Below are positions 9,113 through 18,284 of a stretch of 64,000 nucleotides of DNA, in pieces. Each line of letters starts with the position of its first letter. Positions within the stretch are counted from its first letter, which is position 1. The notes beneath the pieces were generated by a model. It searched no databases. It saw only the letters and a program-made list of their open reading frames with translations, and was not told the DNA's origin. The stretch comes from Cytobacillus dafuensis (GTDB lineage: Bacteria > Bacillota > Bacilli > Bacillales > Cytobacillaceae). The DNA lies in the NCBI RefSeq assembly GCF_007995155.1, contig NZ_CP042593.1:4444001-4508000 (forward strand), given 5' to 3'. The translations under genes were made by a program, and so were the position numbers.

Positions 9113-10006
9113 CTATATTCTTAAAAATTTCCTTACAGACATCATACTTCCCCAGATCCCGATGAGACCACCCATTAGAAGAAGCAATGCAGATACTTGA
9201 TATACAAAAGGATTATAATTGAGAAGCTCAATAAAATTGCCTTTTAGCTTCGGCTCTAAGAAATCAAAGAAATAATGGTAGGATGTAGCGATAAGAATGA
9301 TTGGCAGAACTGCACCGAGAATGCCGAGCCACAGCCCTTCAAGGAAGAATGGCCATCGAATAAAGGAATTCGTTGCTCCTACTAATCTCATAATCTCAAT
9401 TTCTCTTCTTCTTGCCGTAATCGTAATCTTAATTGTATTAGAAATTAAGAACATCGCCGTAAACAACAATCCTACGATCAGCACAATTCCGAAATTTCGG
9501 CTTGAATTAATAAAGGAAAAGAGTTTTTCAACACTTCCTTGGCCATAGTTTACCTTAGCTGCATAATCCATTTTTTCAATTTTCTTAGCAACCATCATTG
9601 TATCGTTCGGGTCCTTCGTTTTTACAACGAAGACATCATTTAATGGATTATCTTGTTCAAACAGCCTATAGGCTTCCCCTTCTTCTCCAAAGCTCTCAAT
9701 AAGATTATCTAATTCCTCATCTTTAGGGGAATAGCGAACCGATTTTACTTCAGGGATCTTTTCAATTTTCTGGCCTAACGCTTTTTGGTCCTGCTCATTG
9801 GCAGCGACATCAATATGAACGCGGATTTCTACCTGCTTTTCAATATCAGTAGCCGCTTTATTCATATTCATCATGATAACAAAAAATACTCCGACCAATA
9901 AAAGGGTCACCGTAACAGCACTAACAGATGCAAAGGTCATCCAACCATTTCTAGCAAGGCTTTTCAAGCTTTCTTTTAAATGACGGTTTAAGGTTCTAGC
10001 TTTCAT
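9113..10006 (-). CDS. ftsX: FtsX, membrane subunit of FtsEX
   Basis: FtsX is the four-helix permease partner of FtsE; in Bacillus the pair activates the CwlO wall hydrolase during elongation and affects sporulation timing. The 297-residue product (B. subtilis 296) has a first helix near 25-45, a large extracellular loop (about 50-165) rich in acidic and Asn residues, and three C-terminal helices with the FtsX-domain phrase RRREIEIMRLVGATNSFIRW. I use the ATG at 10006 (agaggtga eight bases upstream) rather than 10039, because it matches the family start and overlaps the end of ftsE by 11 bases, implying coupled translation. Confidence 0.93.
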   Translation of the reverse strand: MKARTLNRHLKESLKSLARNGWMTFASVSAVTVTLLLVGVFFVIMMNMNKAATDIEKQVEIRVHIDVAANEQDQKALGQKIEKIPEVKSVRYSPKDEELDNLIESFGEEGEAYRLFEQDNPLNDVFVVKTKDPNDTMMVAKKIEKMDYAAKVNYGQGSVEKLFSFINSSRNFGIVLIVGLLFTAMFLISNTIKITITARRREIEIMRLVGATNSFIRWPFFLEGLWLGILGAVLPIILIATSYHYFFDFLEPKLKGNFIELLNYNPFVYQVSALLLLMGGLIGIWGSMMSVRKFLRI

Positions 10007-10682
10007 ATCCGTAATCACCTCTTTGTTCATCACGGACAATTTTCCCGCCCTCTATTGCAATTACGCGGTGTTTAATGGTATTTACAATTTCCTTATTATG
10101 TGTTGCCATAACCACAGTCGTACCCCTCGTGTTAATTTCATCAAAGATGTTCATGATTTCCCATGAAGTATCTGGATCAAGGTTACCTGTCGGCTCGTCT
10201 GCGATAACCACTTTAGGAGAATTCACGATGGAACGTGCAATGGATACACGCTGCTGCTCCCCTCCAGACAATTCAGTCGGAAGCATCCGAGCTTTATGCT
10301 TCAAGTTTACAAGATCCAAAGTTTCCATGACCTGTTTTTTAATATATTTTGGCTGCTCCTCTGTTACCTCTAGAGCAAATGCAACATTCTCGTATACAGT
10401 TAGAGTCGGAAGCAATTTAAAATCCTGGAAAACAACCCCAATATTACGTCTAAGAAGCGGTACCTTGCTAGATTTTAATTTTGCAAGATTTACACCATTG
10501 ATCATAATTGTTCCACTCGTAGGCTTTTCTTCTCTATACATCATTTTGATAAAAGTAGATTTCCCCGCACCGCTCGGACCTACCACATACACAAACTCTC
10601 CTGCTTTAATATGCACATCTATTCCATTGGCTGCAATAACTCCGTTTGGATACTTCTTATATACATCTTGCATTTCTATCAT
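9996..10682 (-). CDS. ftsE: FtsE, ATPase subunit of FtsEX
   Basis: A 228-residue ABC ATPase that powers FtsX. Walker A is GPSGAGKST near residue 35, the signature is LSGGEQQR, Walker B is VVIADEPTGNLD, and the switch histidine is in ATHNKE. Length equals B. subtilis FtsE from the ATG at 10682, which follows aggtg by six bases; three in-frame upstream codons are less likely. Its stop overlaps ftsX. A dispersed repeat (element G) starts 30 bases upstream and occupies the promoter-proximal leader. Confidence 0.94.
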   Translation of the reverse strand: MIEMQDVYKKYPNGVIAANGIDVHIKAGEFVYVVGPSGAGKSTFIKMMYREEKPTSGTIMINGVNLAKLKSSKVPLLRRNIGVVFQDFKLLPTLTVYENVAFALEVTEEQPKYIKKQVMETLDLVNLKHKARMLPTELSGGEQQRVSIARSIVNSPKVVIADEPTGNLDPDTSWEIMNIFDEINTRGTTVVMATHNKEIVNTIKHRVIAIEGGKIVRDEQRGDYGYES

Positions 10683-10711
10683 TAACATCACCTAATCTAT
10701 TGTGTTTATTT

Positions 10712-10860
10712 AGAAAAGCGGAAGCGGCTTGATCAGGGGCGACAAGCATAAGACGAGCCGGCGAGAAGGTTGTTCTTTAACCTTCTTGACGGATTGGCTT
10801 ATGACCTCGAGCCCCTAGTCGCTGAAGCTAGACAAAGAAAAGCGGAAGCTGCTTCGCTTC
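10712..10860. repeat. dispersed palindromic element G, copy 1
   Basis: About 150 bp almost identical to 44891-45075. Nested inverted segments: aggggc with gcccct, caagcataagacgag with a matching cttatgac stretch, and agaaggtt with aaccttct around gttcttt. Flanks repeat gacaaagaaa-gcg. It can fold into one long hairpin. It lies just upstream of ftsE. Confidence 0.75.
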
Positions 10861-11098
10861 TATTAATCTTTATATAGTAAAACGAATTCATCACATATTA
10901 TTTTATTAAAACATCTTTCGATAAAAAACGACAACATTTGAACAGAACATAACTAGGATGCTCTTGGTAATTTCCGTACACCCCATTATAACATCATAAT
11001 TTGTCTTATTACGTTGAAAAATTATTACATTTTCTTTTCAATATGAAAATTTACCTATTCTATCTATTTTTTTACACCTAATAATCTATTTTTTAAGA
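10861..11098. other. intergenic, AT-rich
   Basis: No gene. Probably contains the ftsEX promoter, given ftsE transcription leftward; I could not assign boxes with confidence. Confidence 0.35.
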
Positions 11099-11619
11099 GG
11101 AGAAGTGGTCAGAAAGGAAGATAAATGGACCACCGCTCGTAGTTTTTAGCGGAGAAGTGGTCAGAAAGGAAGATAAATGGACCACCGCTCGTAGTTTTTA
11201 GCGGAGAAGTGGTCAGAAAGGAGGATAAATGGACCAACACTCGTAGTTTTCAGCGGATGAGTGGTCAGAAAGAGAGCTAAATAGACCACTGCCTGCAGTT
11301 TTTGAGAGGAGAAGTGGTCAGAAAGGATGCTAAATAGACCGCCGCTCGTAGTTTTCAGCGGATGAGTGGTCAGATAAAGAGCTAAATAGACCACTGCCTG
11401 CAGTTTTAAGAGGAGAAGTGGTCAAAAAGGAAGCTAAATGGACCATCGCTCGTAGTTTTCAGCGGATGAGTGGTCAGAAAAAGTGCTAAATAGACCACTG
11501 CCTGCAGTTTTAAGAGGAGAAGTGGTCAGAAAGGAAGATAAATGGACCATCGCTTGTAGTTTTCAGCGGATGAGTGGTCAGAAAAAGTGTTAAATAGACC
11601 ACTGTCCGTCATTTTCCTC
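11099..11619. repeat. 52-bp tandem array A (10 units)
   Basis: Ten head-to-tail units start at 11099, 11151, 11203, 11255, 11308, 11360, 11412, 11464, 11516 and 11568: period 52 throughout except one 53. Each unit contains gtggtc, about 17 bases, then gaccac (varying to gaccat or gaccgc), so each carries a dyad. From the third unit on, two subtypes alternate (ggagaagtgg...cgctcgtag and ggatgagtgg...tgcctgcag), giving a 104-bp higher-order repeat. A 77-codon open frame inside it is a by-product of the repeat. Confidence 0.9.
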
Positions 11620-11663
11620 TATCATCCAAAGACAGTGAAAAATTGTTCATATGAATTAAAAAA

Positions 11664-11685
11664 ACGTCCTGCGCGAACAGAACGT
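11664..11685 (-). terminator. cccB terminator
   Basis: On the minus strand acgttctg pairs with caggacgt (one G-T pair) and is followed by ttttttt. It begins 15 bases past the cccB stop. Confidence 0.75.
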
Positions 11686-11699
11686 CTTTCGAGAGCTAA

Positions 11700-12041
11700 T
11701 TACTTTTTAGCTGCTAACCACTCAGCAACTTGTGATGCTTCATCACCACTAAGAAGACCACTTGGCATTGCACCTTTACCATTGGCGATAATGTTTTCAA
11801 TATCTTCCTTGGAAAGCTTAGAACCTGCTTTATCAAGTGCAGGACCTACAGAACCTTCAAGGTTGCCGCCATGACAGCTTGAGCACTTTTGATCATATAG
11901 CTTTTGAGCATCTCCAGCAGCTGTTGTGGTTTCTCCACCTTTTGTTGTACCTGTGTCCTTCTCTTTTGTATCATCTGCGCCACCGCAAGCTGCAAGAACA
12001 AGAGAAGTACCCATAAGTAATGCAAGAAGCTTCTTTTTCAC
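11700..12041 (-). CDS. cccB: CccB, lipoprotein cytochrome c-551
   Basis: A 113-residue membrane-tethered small c-type cytochrome that carries electrons at the outer face of the membrane. The lipobox LAAC gives a lipidated Cys near residue 19, a flexible Thr/Gly/Lys-rich linker follows, and the heme-binding CSSCH is near residue 57. The methionine ligand is in GAMPSGLL. The length and layout match B. subtilis CccB, and the position beside yvjA and ftsE is also conserved. Own terminator downstream. Confidence 0.93.
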   Translation of the reverse strand: MKKKLLALLMGTSLVLAACGGADDTKEKDTGTTKGGETTTAAGDAQKLYDQKCSSCHGGNLEGSVGPALDKAGSKLSKEDIENIIANGKGAMPSGLLSGDEASQVAEWLAAKK

Positions 12042-12095
12042 TGCAAAATCCCCCTCTGGAAAAATTACATACTACAGCTACATTATACCAATATT

Positions 12096-12962
12096 CTACA
12101 CCCGTTTGAAACCCTCACCAAGGACCTCAGAAGCGTCAGTTACCACGATAAACGCTGTCGGGTCAATGGATTTGACTAATTGTTTCAACTTTGTGAACTC
12201 CGTCTGGTCAACGACACACATAAGAACAGGGCGCTCATGATCAGTATAACCACCGTATGCTGTTAGTTTTGTCACTCCTCTATGGATTTTATTCAAAATT
12301 CCTTCACGAATTTCATTTTGTTTATCCGTAATAATCAATGCCATTTTTGAACGACCAAACCCTATCTGAACAATATCAATCGTTTTACTTGTTACATAGA
12401 GGGCCAGCAAGGCGTAAAGGCCTCTTTCAATATCAAACACAATCGCTGCTGTAAGAACAATCAAACCATCAATCATCGCAACACATGTCCCTAAAGAAAG
12501 GCCGGTATATTTATTAATGATTTGGGCAGCGAGATCTGTCCCGCCTGTAGATGCCTTCCCTTTGAAAACAATTCCCAAACCCAGACCAACGCCGATTCCG
12601 CCAAATAAAGAGGCTAGCAAAGGATCATGGGTCCATGCCTCAAAATCTTTTGTTAAAAAAACGACAAAAGGAAGAAAAATCGTTCCTACAAGTGTTTTTA
12701 CACCGAATTGCTTACCTAGTAAGATTACTCCAGCAATAAAAAGTGGAATATTTAATGCCCACTGTACGTACGCAGGCTCCCAGCCAACAAGCTCATTCAA
12801 AATCGTACTAATTCCGCTCACCCCTCCAGAGGCGACCCGATTCGGAAGCAAAAACACGTTAAAAGTAAACGCAATGATTGCAGCACCAATCAGTACGTAA
12901 ATATACTCTCGTAGAATCCCCGATTCTGAGTTTTTTATGGAATCAAGCTTATTTTTCCCCAT
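12096..12962 (-). CDS. yvjA: YvjA, YitT-family membrane protein
   Basis: A 288-residue protein with five to six membrane helices (residues 20-195, including FNVFLLPNRVASGGVSGIST, the YitT-family signature) and a cytoplasmic C-terminal DUF2179 domain (about 205-285). The biochemical role of the family is unknown. Synteny with cccB and prfB supports orthology to B. subtilis YvjA. It lies 54 bases upstream of cccB and could be cotranscribed with it. Confidence 0.85.
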   Translation of the reverse strand: MGKNKLDSIKNSESGILREYIYVLIGAAIIAFTFNVFLLPNRVASGGVSGISTILNELVGWEPAYVQWALNIPLFIAGVILLGKQFGVKTLVGTIFLPFVVFLTKDFEAWTHDPLLASLFGGIGVGLGLGIVFKGKASTGGTDLAAQIINKYTGLSLGTCVAMIDGLIVLTAAIVFDIERGLYALLALYVTSKTIDIVQIGFGRSKMALIITDKQNEIREGILNKIHRGVTKLTAYGGYTDHERPVLMCVVDQTEFTKLKQLVKSIDPTAFIVVTDASEVLGEGFKRV

Positions 12963-13259
12963 ACAACTTCTCCTTTAGTTCTCTGTCAATGTTATATCTT
13001 CTATTCATGTGAAGAACACAGCCTCGAAAAGCCTTAATTTTTTTAGTTAATCTTTTTTTCGACAGTTACCGACAGAGTATAGCATGGGGAATAATCATGT
13101 GTAAATCCCATTAGATTGCTGTATTAAAGAAATAAACTGAATTCGATTGTTTGAACTCATTTTGTAGTAGGTTATGGAATATTTCCTTATACTATTAATT
13201 AATATTGAAAGATTTTTTATTATGTTTCCGTGGTATAATCTTGAAAAGGAGGTGAGAGA
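12963..13259. other. divergent intergenic region
   Basis: No gene. It must hold promoters for both yvjA (minus) and the heptad-repeat gene (plus). AT-rich throughout; a TATAAT-like ggtataat occurs at about 13232 upstream of the plus-strand gene. Confidence 0.35.
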
Positions 13260-13781
13260 ATGGAGAAAATTCTTAATAAAATTTTGGCCGAGTTAAAAGA
13301 GCATTCGAATAGATTTGACTTAATGGATAAGAGATTTGATACCGTTGAAGTTAAGCTAGAAAATGTCGAAAATCGATTAGATCGTGTTGAAGTTAAGTTA
13401 GAAAATGTCGAAAATCGATTAGATCGTGTTGAAGTTAAGTTAGAAAATGTCGAAAATCGACTAGAGAATGTTGAATTTAAATTAGAGAATGTCGAAAATC
13501 GACTAGAGAATGTTGAATTTAAATTAGAGAATGTTGAAGTTAAATTAGAGAATGTCGAAGGCGAATTAAGCGATGTCAAAGGTCGATTAGGGAATGTGGA
13601 AGATGGCCTTTGCAAGCTTGAAAACACGATTAATAATAATGCAACAGAATTTAGAAGCCATTTCAAGCATATCGAGTTCAAGCTGGATCAGCATGAAGAA
13701 ACCTTTCGTATTATTTCCGATAAGTTAACAGGAAACAAAAGTGATAGCAAATACCTCAATGATAAAAGCGGCACTCATTAA
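13260..13781 (+). CDS. heptad-repeat coiled-coil protein
   Basis: A 173-residue charged protein with no signal peptide or membrane segment. Residues about 26-118 are a run of near-perfect heptads alternating VEVKLEN and VENRLDR, encoded by 21/42-bp tandem DNA repeats. The ends are non-repetitive (MEKILNKILAELKEHSNRFD at the start and a C-terminal KHIEFKLDQHEETFRII segment). It will form a long parallel coiled coil. An excellent aaaggaggtgagaga precedes the ATG. No family or partner is apparent; it lies alone, convergent with prfB. Confidence 0.75.
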   Translation: MEKILNKILAELKEHSNRFDLMDKRFDTVEVKLENVENRLDRVEVKLENVENRLDRVEVKLENVENRLENVEFKLENVENRLENVEFKLENVEVKLENVEGELSDVKGRLGNVEDGLCKLENTINNNATEFRSHFKHIEFKLDQHEETFRIISDKLTGNKSDSKYLNDKSGTH

Positions 13782-13872
13782 GCAGTAATGGATGCAGTCA
13801 TAAGAAAAATCCACGTCAAGTAATTGCCTCAATTTTTTCATAGGCAAACGCCAATTTTTCCAACATAAAGAA

Positions 13873-13904
13873 GCCTTTGCCGAATTGAATATTTGGCAAA
13901 GGCT
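13873..13904. terminator. prfB / coiled-coil gene terminator
   Basis: gcctttgcc and ggcaaaggc form a 9-bp stem; T-rich sequence follows on both strands (tattatttt on plus), so it can end both convergent genes. It starts 7 bases after the prfB stop. Confidence 0.7.
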
Positions 13905-13910
13905 ATTATT

Positions 13911-15012
13911 TTAACTTAATTTCGAACGAAGAAATGCATCAATAAAAGGATCAAGGTCCCCATCCATAACACCTTGAACATTACCAGACTCTGTGCTAGT
14001 CCGGTGATCCTTTACCATGGAATAAGGATGGAAAACATAAGAACGGATTTGGCTACCCCAGCCGATTTCCTTTTGTTCGCCTCGAATATCTGCAAGCTGC
14101 TGCTCCTGCTCTTCAATTTTCTTTTGGTAAAGCTTTGCTTTAAGCATTTTCATAGCACGGTCACGGTTTTTTATTTGTGAACGCTCCGTTTGGCAAGTAA
14201 CGACCACACCCGTTGGAATATGGGTAATCCTCACAGCAGAGTCTGTTGTGTTAATGTGCTGCCCACCAGCACCACTTGCACGGTAAGTGTCAACCTTCAA
14301 ATCTTCTGTGCGAATATCAATATCGATCTCATCATTAAACTCAGGCATGATTTCACAGGATACGAAGGAAGTATGTCGGCGGCCAGAAGAGTCGAACGGT
14401 GAAATCCTAACTAAACGGTGCACGCCTTTTTCCGCCTTCAAATATCCATATGCATTGTGACCTTTAATTCCAAGTGTAACACTTTTAATTCCGGCCTCGT
14501 CACCTGGAAGATAGTCCAATGTTTCTACTTTAAAGCCTTTCTTCTCTGCCCAACGAGTATACATACGAAGAAGCATGGAACCCCAATCCTGAGACTCCGT
14601 TCCTCCAGCTCCTGGATGCAGTTCAAGAATCGCATTATTTTTATCATATGGCTCACTAAGAAGAAGCTGAAGCTCAAACTCGTTTAAACGCTTCGTCATT
14701 TCCTTCAGTTCACTCTCAAGCTCTTCCTGCAGCTCTTGGTCATTTTCTTCCTTAACAAGCTCATACGTTAACTCAAGGTTTTCATAAGTTTCATTTAAAT
14801 CATACAGTTCATGAACCTGATCCTTTAATCCATTAAGCTCCCCAATGACAACCTGAGCCTGCTGCTGATTATCCCAAAATCCAGGCTGAAGCATTTCATC
14901 ATCAAGTTCAGCAATCCGTGCCTCTTTATTTTCTAAGTCAAAGAGACCCCCTAAAGTCCGCCAATCGCTTAGCTGTTTTTTCTAGTTCATTTCGAATATC
15001 TGCTAATTCCAA
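13911..15012 (-). CDS. prfB: peptide chain release factor RF2 (programmed frameshift)
   Basis: RF2 frees the peptide at UGA and UAA. The gene is in two frames. Frame one starts at TTG 15012 (gaggtga five bases upstream) and ends after 24 codons at TGA 14940-14938. The site is agg ggg tct ctt tga c, the classical internal Shine-Dalgarno plus CTT-TGA-C slip site. A +1 shift joins it to the rest, giving 366 residues, the B. subtilis length. The main frame carries SPF (stop recognition, in RISPFDSSG) and GGQ ([13 protein letters not shown]). A reader seeing only the long frame (13911-14894) would miss the first 39 residues. The gene itself ends in TAA. Confidence 0.96.
14938..14952 (-). promoter_or_regulatory. 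RF2 autoregulatory +1 frameshift site
   Basis: AGGGGG (14952-14947) sits three bases before CTT-TGA (14943-14938). When RF2 is scarce, ribosomes pause at the in-frame UGA and slip +1 with help from the internal Shine-Dalgarno; when RF2 is plentiful they terminate. The sequence is essentially the textbook site. Confidence 0.97.
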
Positions 15013-15051
15013 TTTCGTCACCTCTTATTTAGTTTAAATCGTAACCACTTT

Positions 15052-15190
15052 TAGAAAAACTTGGCATCCGCTAGGTTTTTCCGGCGATGCCTTAGTCTTT
15101 CTTACGCGATATTTTTTGCAGAGACTAAATTAAAGTCTCAATCTCACTTTAGCACGTTAATAAACTTAAACTTTCCGATTAGCTTAAAAA
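15052..15190 (-). repeat. dispersed element F, copy 3
   Basis: Third copy of the 140-bp element (agaaaaacttggcatccg, gcgatgccttag, tagcacgttaataaactta, ctttccgatt). It lies between the secA stop and the prfB start. Confidence 0.75.
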
Positions 15191-15319
15191 CATGATACTT
15201 ATTATACTGCTTCAATAAATTAATTTCACATAAAAGTACGTGTTCGTCAATTTTATTTTTAATAAAGGCAATTATTGTGTATTTTAACCCCTAAACAGCC
15301 TTCTAAAAAGCAAAAAAGA

Positions 15320-15355
15320 AAGCCGGCTTAGCTGTCATTAGCGGCTCGCCGGCCT
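15320..15355 (-). terminator. secA terminator
   Basis: On the minus strand aggccggcgagccg pairs with the cagctaagccggct side and is followed by ttcttttttgctttt. It begins about 11 bases past the secA stop. Confidence 0.75.
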
Positions 15356-15365
15356 TCTTCATCTA

Positions 15366-17873
15366 TTAAATTCCACAACAGTTTTTATACTTTTTACCGC
15401 TTCCACATATACATGGATCATTTCGGCCAACATCAATTTGTTTGGTGACTGGCTTTTTCTTCACCTTTTCTCCGTCTTCCTTTGGATTCACGGCTTGGCC
15501 TTTTGCCACTTCCTGGCGCTCTAGATTATTGCGAATTTCAGCTTTCATAATATACTTCGCAACATCTTCCTCAATAGCAGCAATCATATGCTCAAACATC
15601 GCAAAGCCTTCCTGCTGGTATTCGCGCAGTGGATCAATTTGTCCATATGCACGAAGGTGGATCCCTTGGCGGAGCTGATCCATTGCATCGATATGATCAA
15701 TCCATTTCGAATCAACAGCGCGAAGCACGATTACCTTTTCGAATTCTCGCATTTGCTCAGACTGAAGAACTTCTTCTTTTTCATCGTATCGTTCCTTCAC
15801 TTTGGCAAAAATAACTTCAACGATTTCTTCTGAATCCTTGCCACGGAGCTGATCGATTGTAATATCTCCTTCATGAAGAAGATTTCCATTCACATAATCG
15901 ATAAGACCTTGTAAATTCCACTCTTCCTCATCTCCATTATTAGGAGCAAAACCTGCAACATTACGTTCAATGGTAGTCGTAATCATATTCTCAACGATTT
16001 CGCGAAGATTCTCTGATTCTAATACCTCGTTACGCTGTGTATAAAGAATTTCACGCTGCTGGCGGAGAACATCATCATAGGAAAGAAGCTGTTTACGAGC
16101 ATCAAAGTTATTGCCCTCTACACGTTTCTGTGCAGATTCAACTGCCTTGGATACCATTTTACTTTGAATTGGCTGTGAATCATCCATGCCAAGACGATCC
16201 ATCATTGATTTCATATTATCAGAACCGAAGCGGCGCATTAATTCATCTTCCATTGAAAGGTAGAATTGAGTAATCCCCGGATCTCCTTGACGTCCAGAAC
16301 GTCCGCGGAGCTGGTTATCAATACGGCGGCTCTCATGTCGCTCCGTTCCAATGACGGCTAAGCCTCCTAATTCTTTAACCCCTTCACCAAGCTTAATGTC
16401 CGTACCACGACCAGCCATATTCGTTGCAATCGTGACAGATCCTTGTTCACCAGCATCAGCAATAATTTCAGCTTCACGGCCATGGTTTTTCGCGTTCAAC
16501 ACATTATGGCGAATCCCTTTTTTCGTTAAATATTTTGAAATCACTTCTGATGTTTCAATCGCAACGGTACCAACAAGAACAGGCTGGCCTTTTTGATGAC
16601 GCTCAGCAATATCCTCAACAACGGCACGGAATTTTCCATCAATGGATGAATAAATCAAGTCTGCGCGATCATCACGAGCAATCGAACGATTCGTTGGAAT
16701 CACAACAACATACATATTGTAAATATTGCGGAATTCCTCTTCCTCTGTTTTCGCAGTACCCGTCATTCCCGAAAGCTTTTCATACATACGGAAGTAGTTC
16801 TGGAATGTAATCGTAGCAAGCGTCATGCTTTCATTTTGAATGTCCAGACCTTCTTTTGCCTCAATTGCCTGATGAAGACCATCACTATAGCGACGTCCCT
16901 TCATCAAACGGCCTGTGAATTGGTCAACAATGACAATTTCTCCATCTTGAACGACATAATCAACATCAAGATGCATGCTTGAATTAGCTTTTAATGCCTG
17001 AGTAATGTGATGGTTTAAAGAAACATGCGTAATATCAAATAAGTTTTCAATTCCAAAAGCACGCTCAGCCTTCGTCATTCCTTCTTCTGTCAGCTGAACT
17101 CCTTTTGTTTTTTCATCATACGTAAAATCTTCTTCTTTTTTCAAAGTACGGACAAACGCATTGGCTTGAATATAAAGCGAAGTCGACTTTTGTGCTGTAC
17201 CAGAAATAATTAACGGTGTACGAGCTTCATCGATTAAAATCGAGTCAACCTCATCAATAACAGCATAAAATAGCGGGCGCTGTACTTTTTGCTCTTTGTA
17301 AAGAACCATATTATCGCGCAAATAATCAAAGCCAAGCTCATTATTCGTGCTATACGTTACGTCGGCAGCATATGCAGCTTGCTTCTCTTCTTTATTTAGA
17401 CCGTTTAAATTCAAACCGACAGTTAGACCGAGGAATTCATATAGCTGCCCCATCTCATTCGCATCACGGCTTGCAAGGTATTCGTTGACCGTAACGACGT
17501 GAACCCCTTTGCCTGATAATGCGTTCAAATACACAGGCATCGTAGAAGTTAATGTTTTCCCTTCTCCTGTTTTCATCTCGGAAATATTTCCATCGTGAAG
17601 GGAAGCCCCCCCCATGATTTGGACAGGATACGGATATAATCCAAGGACACGTCTCGCTCCTTCTCTAACAACCGCAAACGATTCAACTAGCAAATCATCC
17701 AATGATTCACCCTTTTGATATCGCGCTTTAAATTCCTCCGTTTTTGCCCGAAGGTCTTCATCAGAAAGCTTTTCCATATCTGAAGCCAAAGCCTCAACTT
17801 GTTCAGCTATTTTCGTAAGGCGTTTTAGTTCGCGTTTATTTTGATCGAACACTTTATTTAAAATCCCAAGCAT
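15366..17873 (-). CDS. secA: SecA, preprotein translocase ATPase
   Basis: The 835-residue motor pushes unfolded preproteins through SecYEG using ATP. Visible features in order: N-terminal DEAD-type motor with Walker A KTGEGKT near residue 105, [16 protein letters not shown] (Walker B), the preprotein cross-linking region, the second motor with [10 protein letters not shown] and [11 protein letters not shown], the helical scaffold/wing, and a C-terminal zinc-binding tail [13 protein letters not shown] for SecB/ribosome-type contacts. Length matches SecA1 of Bacillus (841). prfB follows, in the conserved order, separated here by a terminator and element F. Confidence 0.97.
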   Translation of the reverse strand: MLGILNKVFDQNKRELKRLTKIAEQVEALASDMEKLSDEDLRAKTEEFKARYQKGESLDDLLVESFAVVREGARRVLGLYPYPVQIMGGASLHDGNISEMKTGEGKTLTSTMPVYLNALSGKGVHVVTVNEYLASRDANEMGQLYEFLGLTVGLNLNGLNKEEKQAAYAADVTYSTNNELGFDYLRDNMVLYKEQKVQRPLFYAVIDEVDSILIDEARTPLIISGTAQKSTSLYIQANAFVRTLKKEEDFTYDEKTKGVQLTEEGMTKAERAFGIENLFDITHVSLNHHITQALKANSSMHLDVDYVVQDGEIVIVDQFTGRLMKGRRYSDGLHQAIEAKEGLDIQNESMTLATITFQNYFRMYEKLSGMTGTAKTEEEEFRNIYNMYVVVIPTNRSIARDDRADLIYSSIDGKFRAVVEDIAERHQKGQPVLVGTVAIETSEVISKYLTKKGIRHNVLNAKNHGREAEIIADAGEQGSVTIATNMAGRGTDIKLGEGVKELGGLAVIGTERHESRRIDNQLRGRSGRQGDPGITQFYLSMEDELMRRFGSDNMKSMMDRLGMDDSQPIQSKMVSKAVESAQKRVEGNNFDARKQLLSYDDVLRQQREILYTQRNEVLESENLREIVENMITTTIERNVAGFAPNNGDEEEWNLQGLIDYVNGNLLHEGDITIDQLRGKDSEEIVEVIFAKVKERYDEKEEVLQSEQMREFEKVIVLRAVDSKWIDHIDAMDQLRQGIHLRAYGQIDPLREYQQEGFAMFEHMIAAIEEDVAKYIMKAEIRNNLERQEVAKGQAVNPKEDGEKVKKKPVTKQIDVGRNDPCICGSGKKYKNCCGI

Positions 17874-18284
17874 TTAAAACGCTCCTTTATATTGGATATG
17901 AGAGGACAATAATGAAAGCCCTAGGCAAAACGCATTTTTAAAACAAGCGATTAAAAATGGCCAAAAAATGGCCTGTTTTTAGAATTTCGCCGCTTTCCGG
18001 CTAAATCCTCCCATGAAAGCTCGAATTTATTCCTATTAATATTACCACTTTCAAAATGGAGTGACAACTTATGTGGGGTGGAGAGGAAAACGGGAGTCAC
18101 TGCTAAGAAAAAAGGGCTGTCCCAAAAGCATAGGTGTCAGGCTCCACGAACAATATCTAATATCAATAAGTGTGTGGGATTTAGATACTGTGTATTAAGT
18201 GGATGCCAGACACCTTATAGGACAACCTTAGTAAGGTTCTTATCATTTTTTAGGCTAGGTTAAACTTCCTTGTTTCTCATCCTC
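17874..18284. other. secA leader and MITE-like repeat region
   Basis: About 410 bases without a supported gene. It contains the secA upstream region and an inverted-repeat element (18106-18235). A 61-codon open frame here runs across the repeat and is not supported. Confidence 0.4.
18106..18235. repeat. small inverted-repeat (MITE-like) element
   Basis: aggtgtcaggctccac near the left is mirrored by gtggatgccagacacct near the right, with outer imperfect arms aagggctgtcc and aggacaacctt. About 130 bp, no coding capacity. Such ends are typical of non-autonomous insertion elements in Bacillaceae; no transposase is nearby. Confidence 0.55.

Noticed and set aside
11161..11394. 77-codon minus-strand frame
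   Set aside because: It lies wholly inside tandem array A; its residue repeats simply mirror the DNA repeat and there is no ribosome site.
11099..11619. CRISPR-like array
   Set aside because: Units are near-identical throughout with no unique spacers, and there are no cas genes.
13220..13681. Ser/Asn-rich antisense frame
   Set aside because: It is the complement of the heptad repeats; the plus strand has the ribosome site and coiled-coil logic.
18078..18263. 61-codon plus-strand frame
   Set aside because: It runs through an inverted-repeat element and resembles no protein family.
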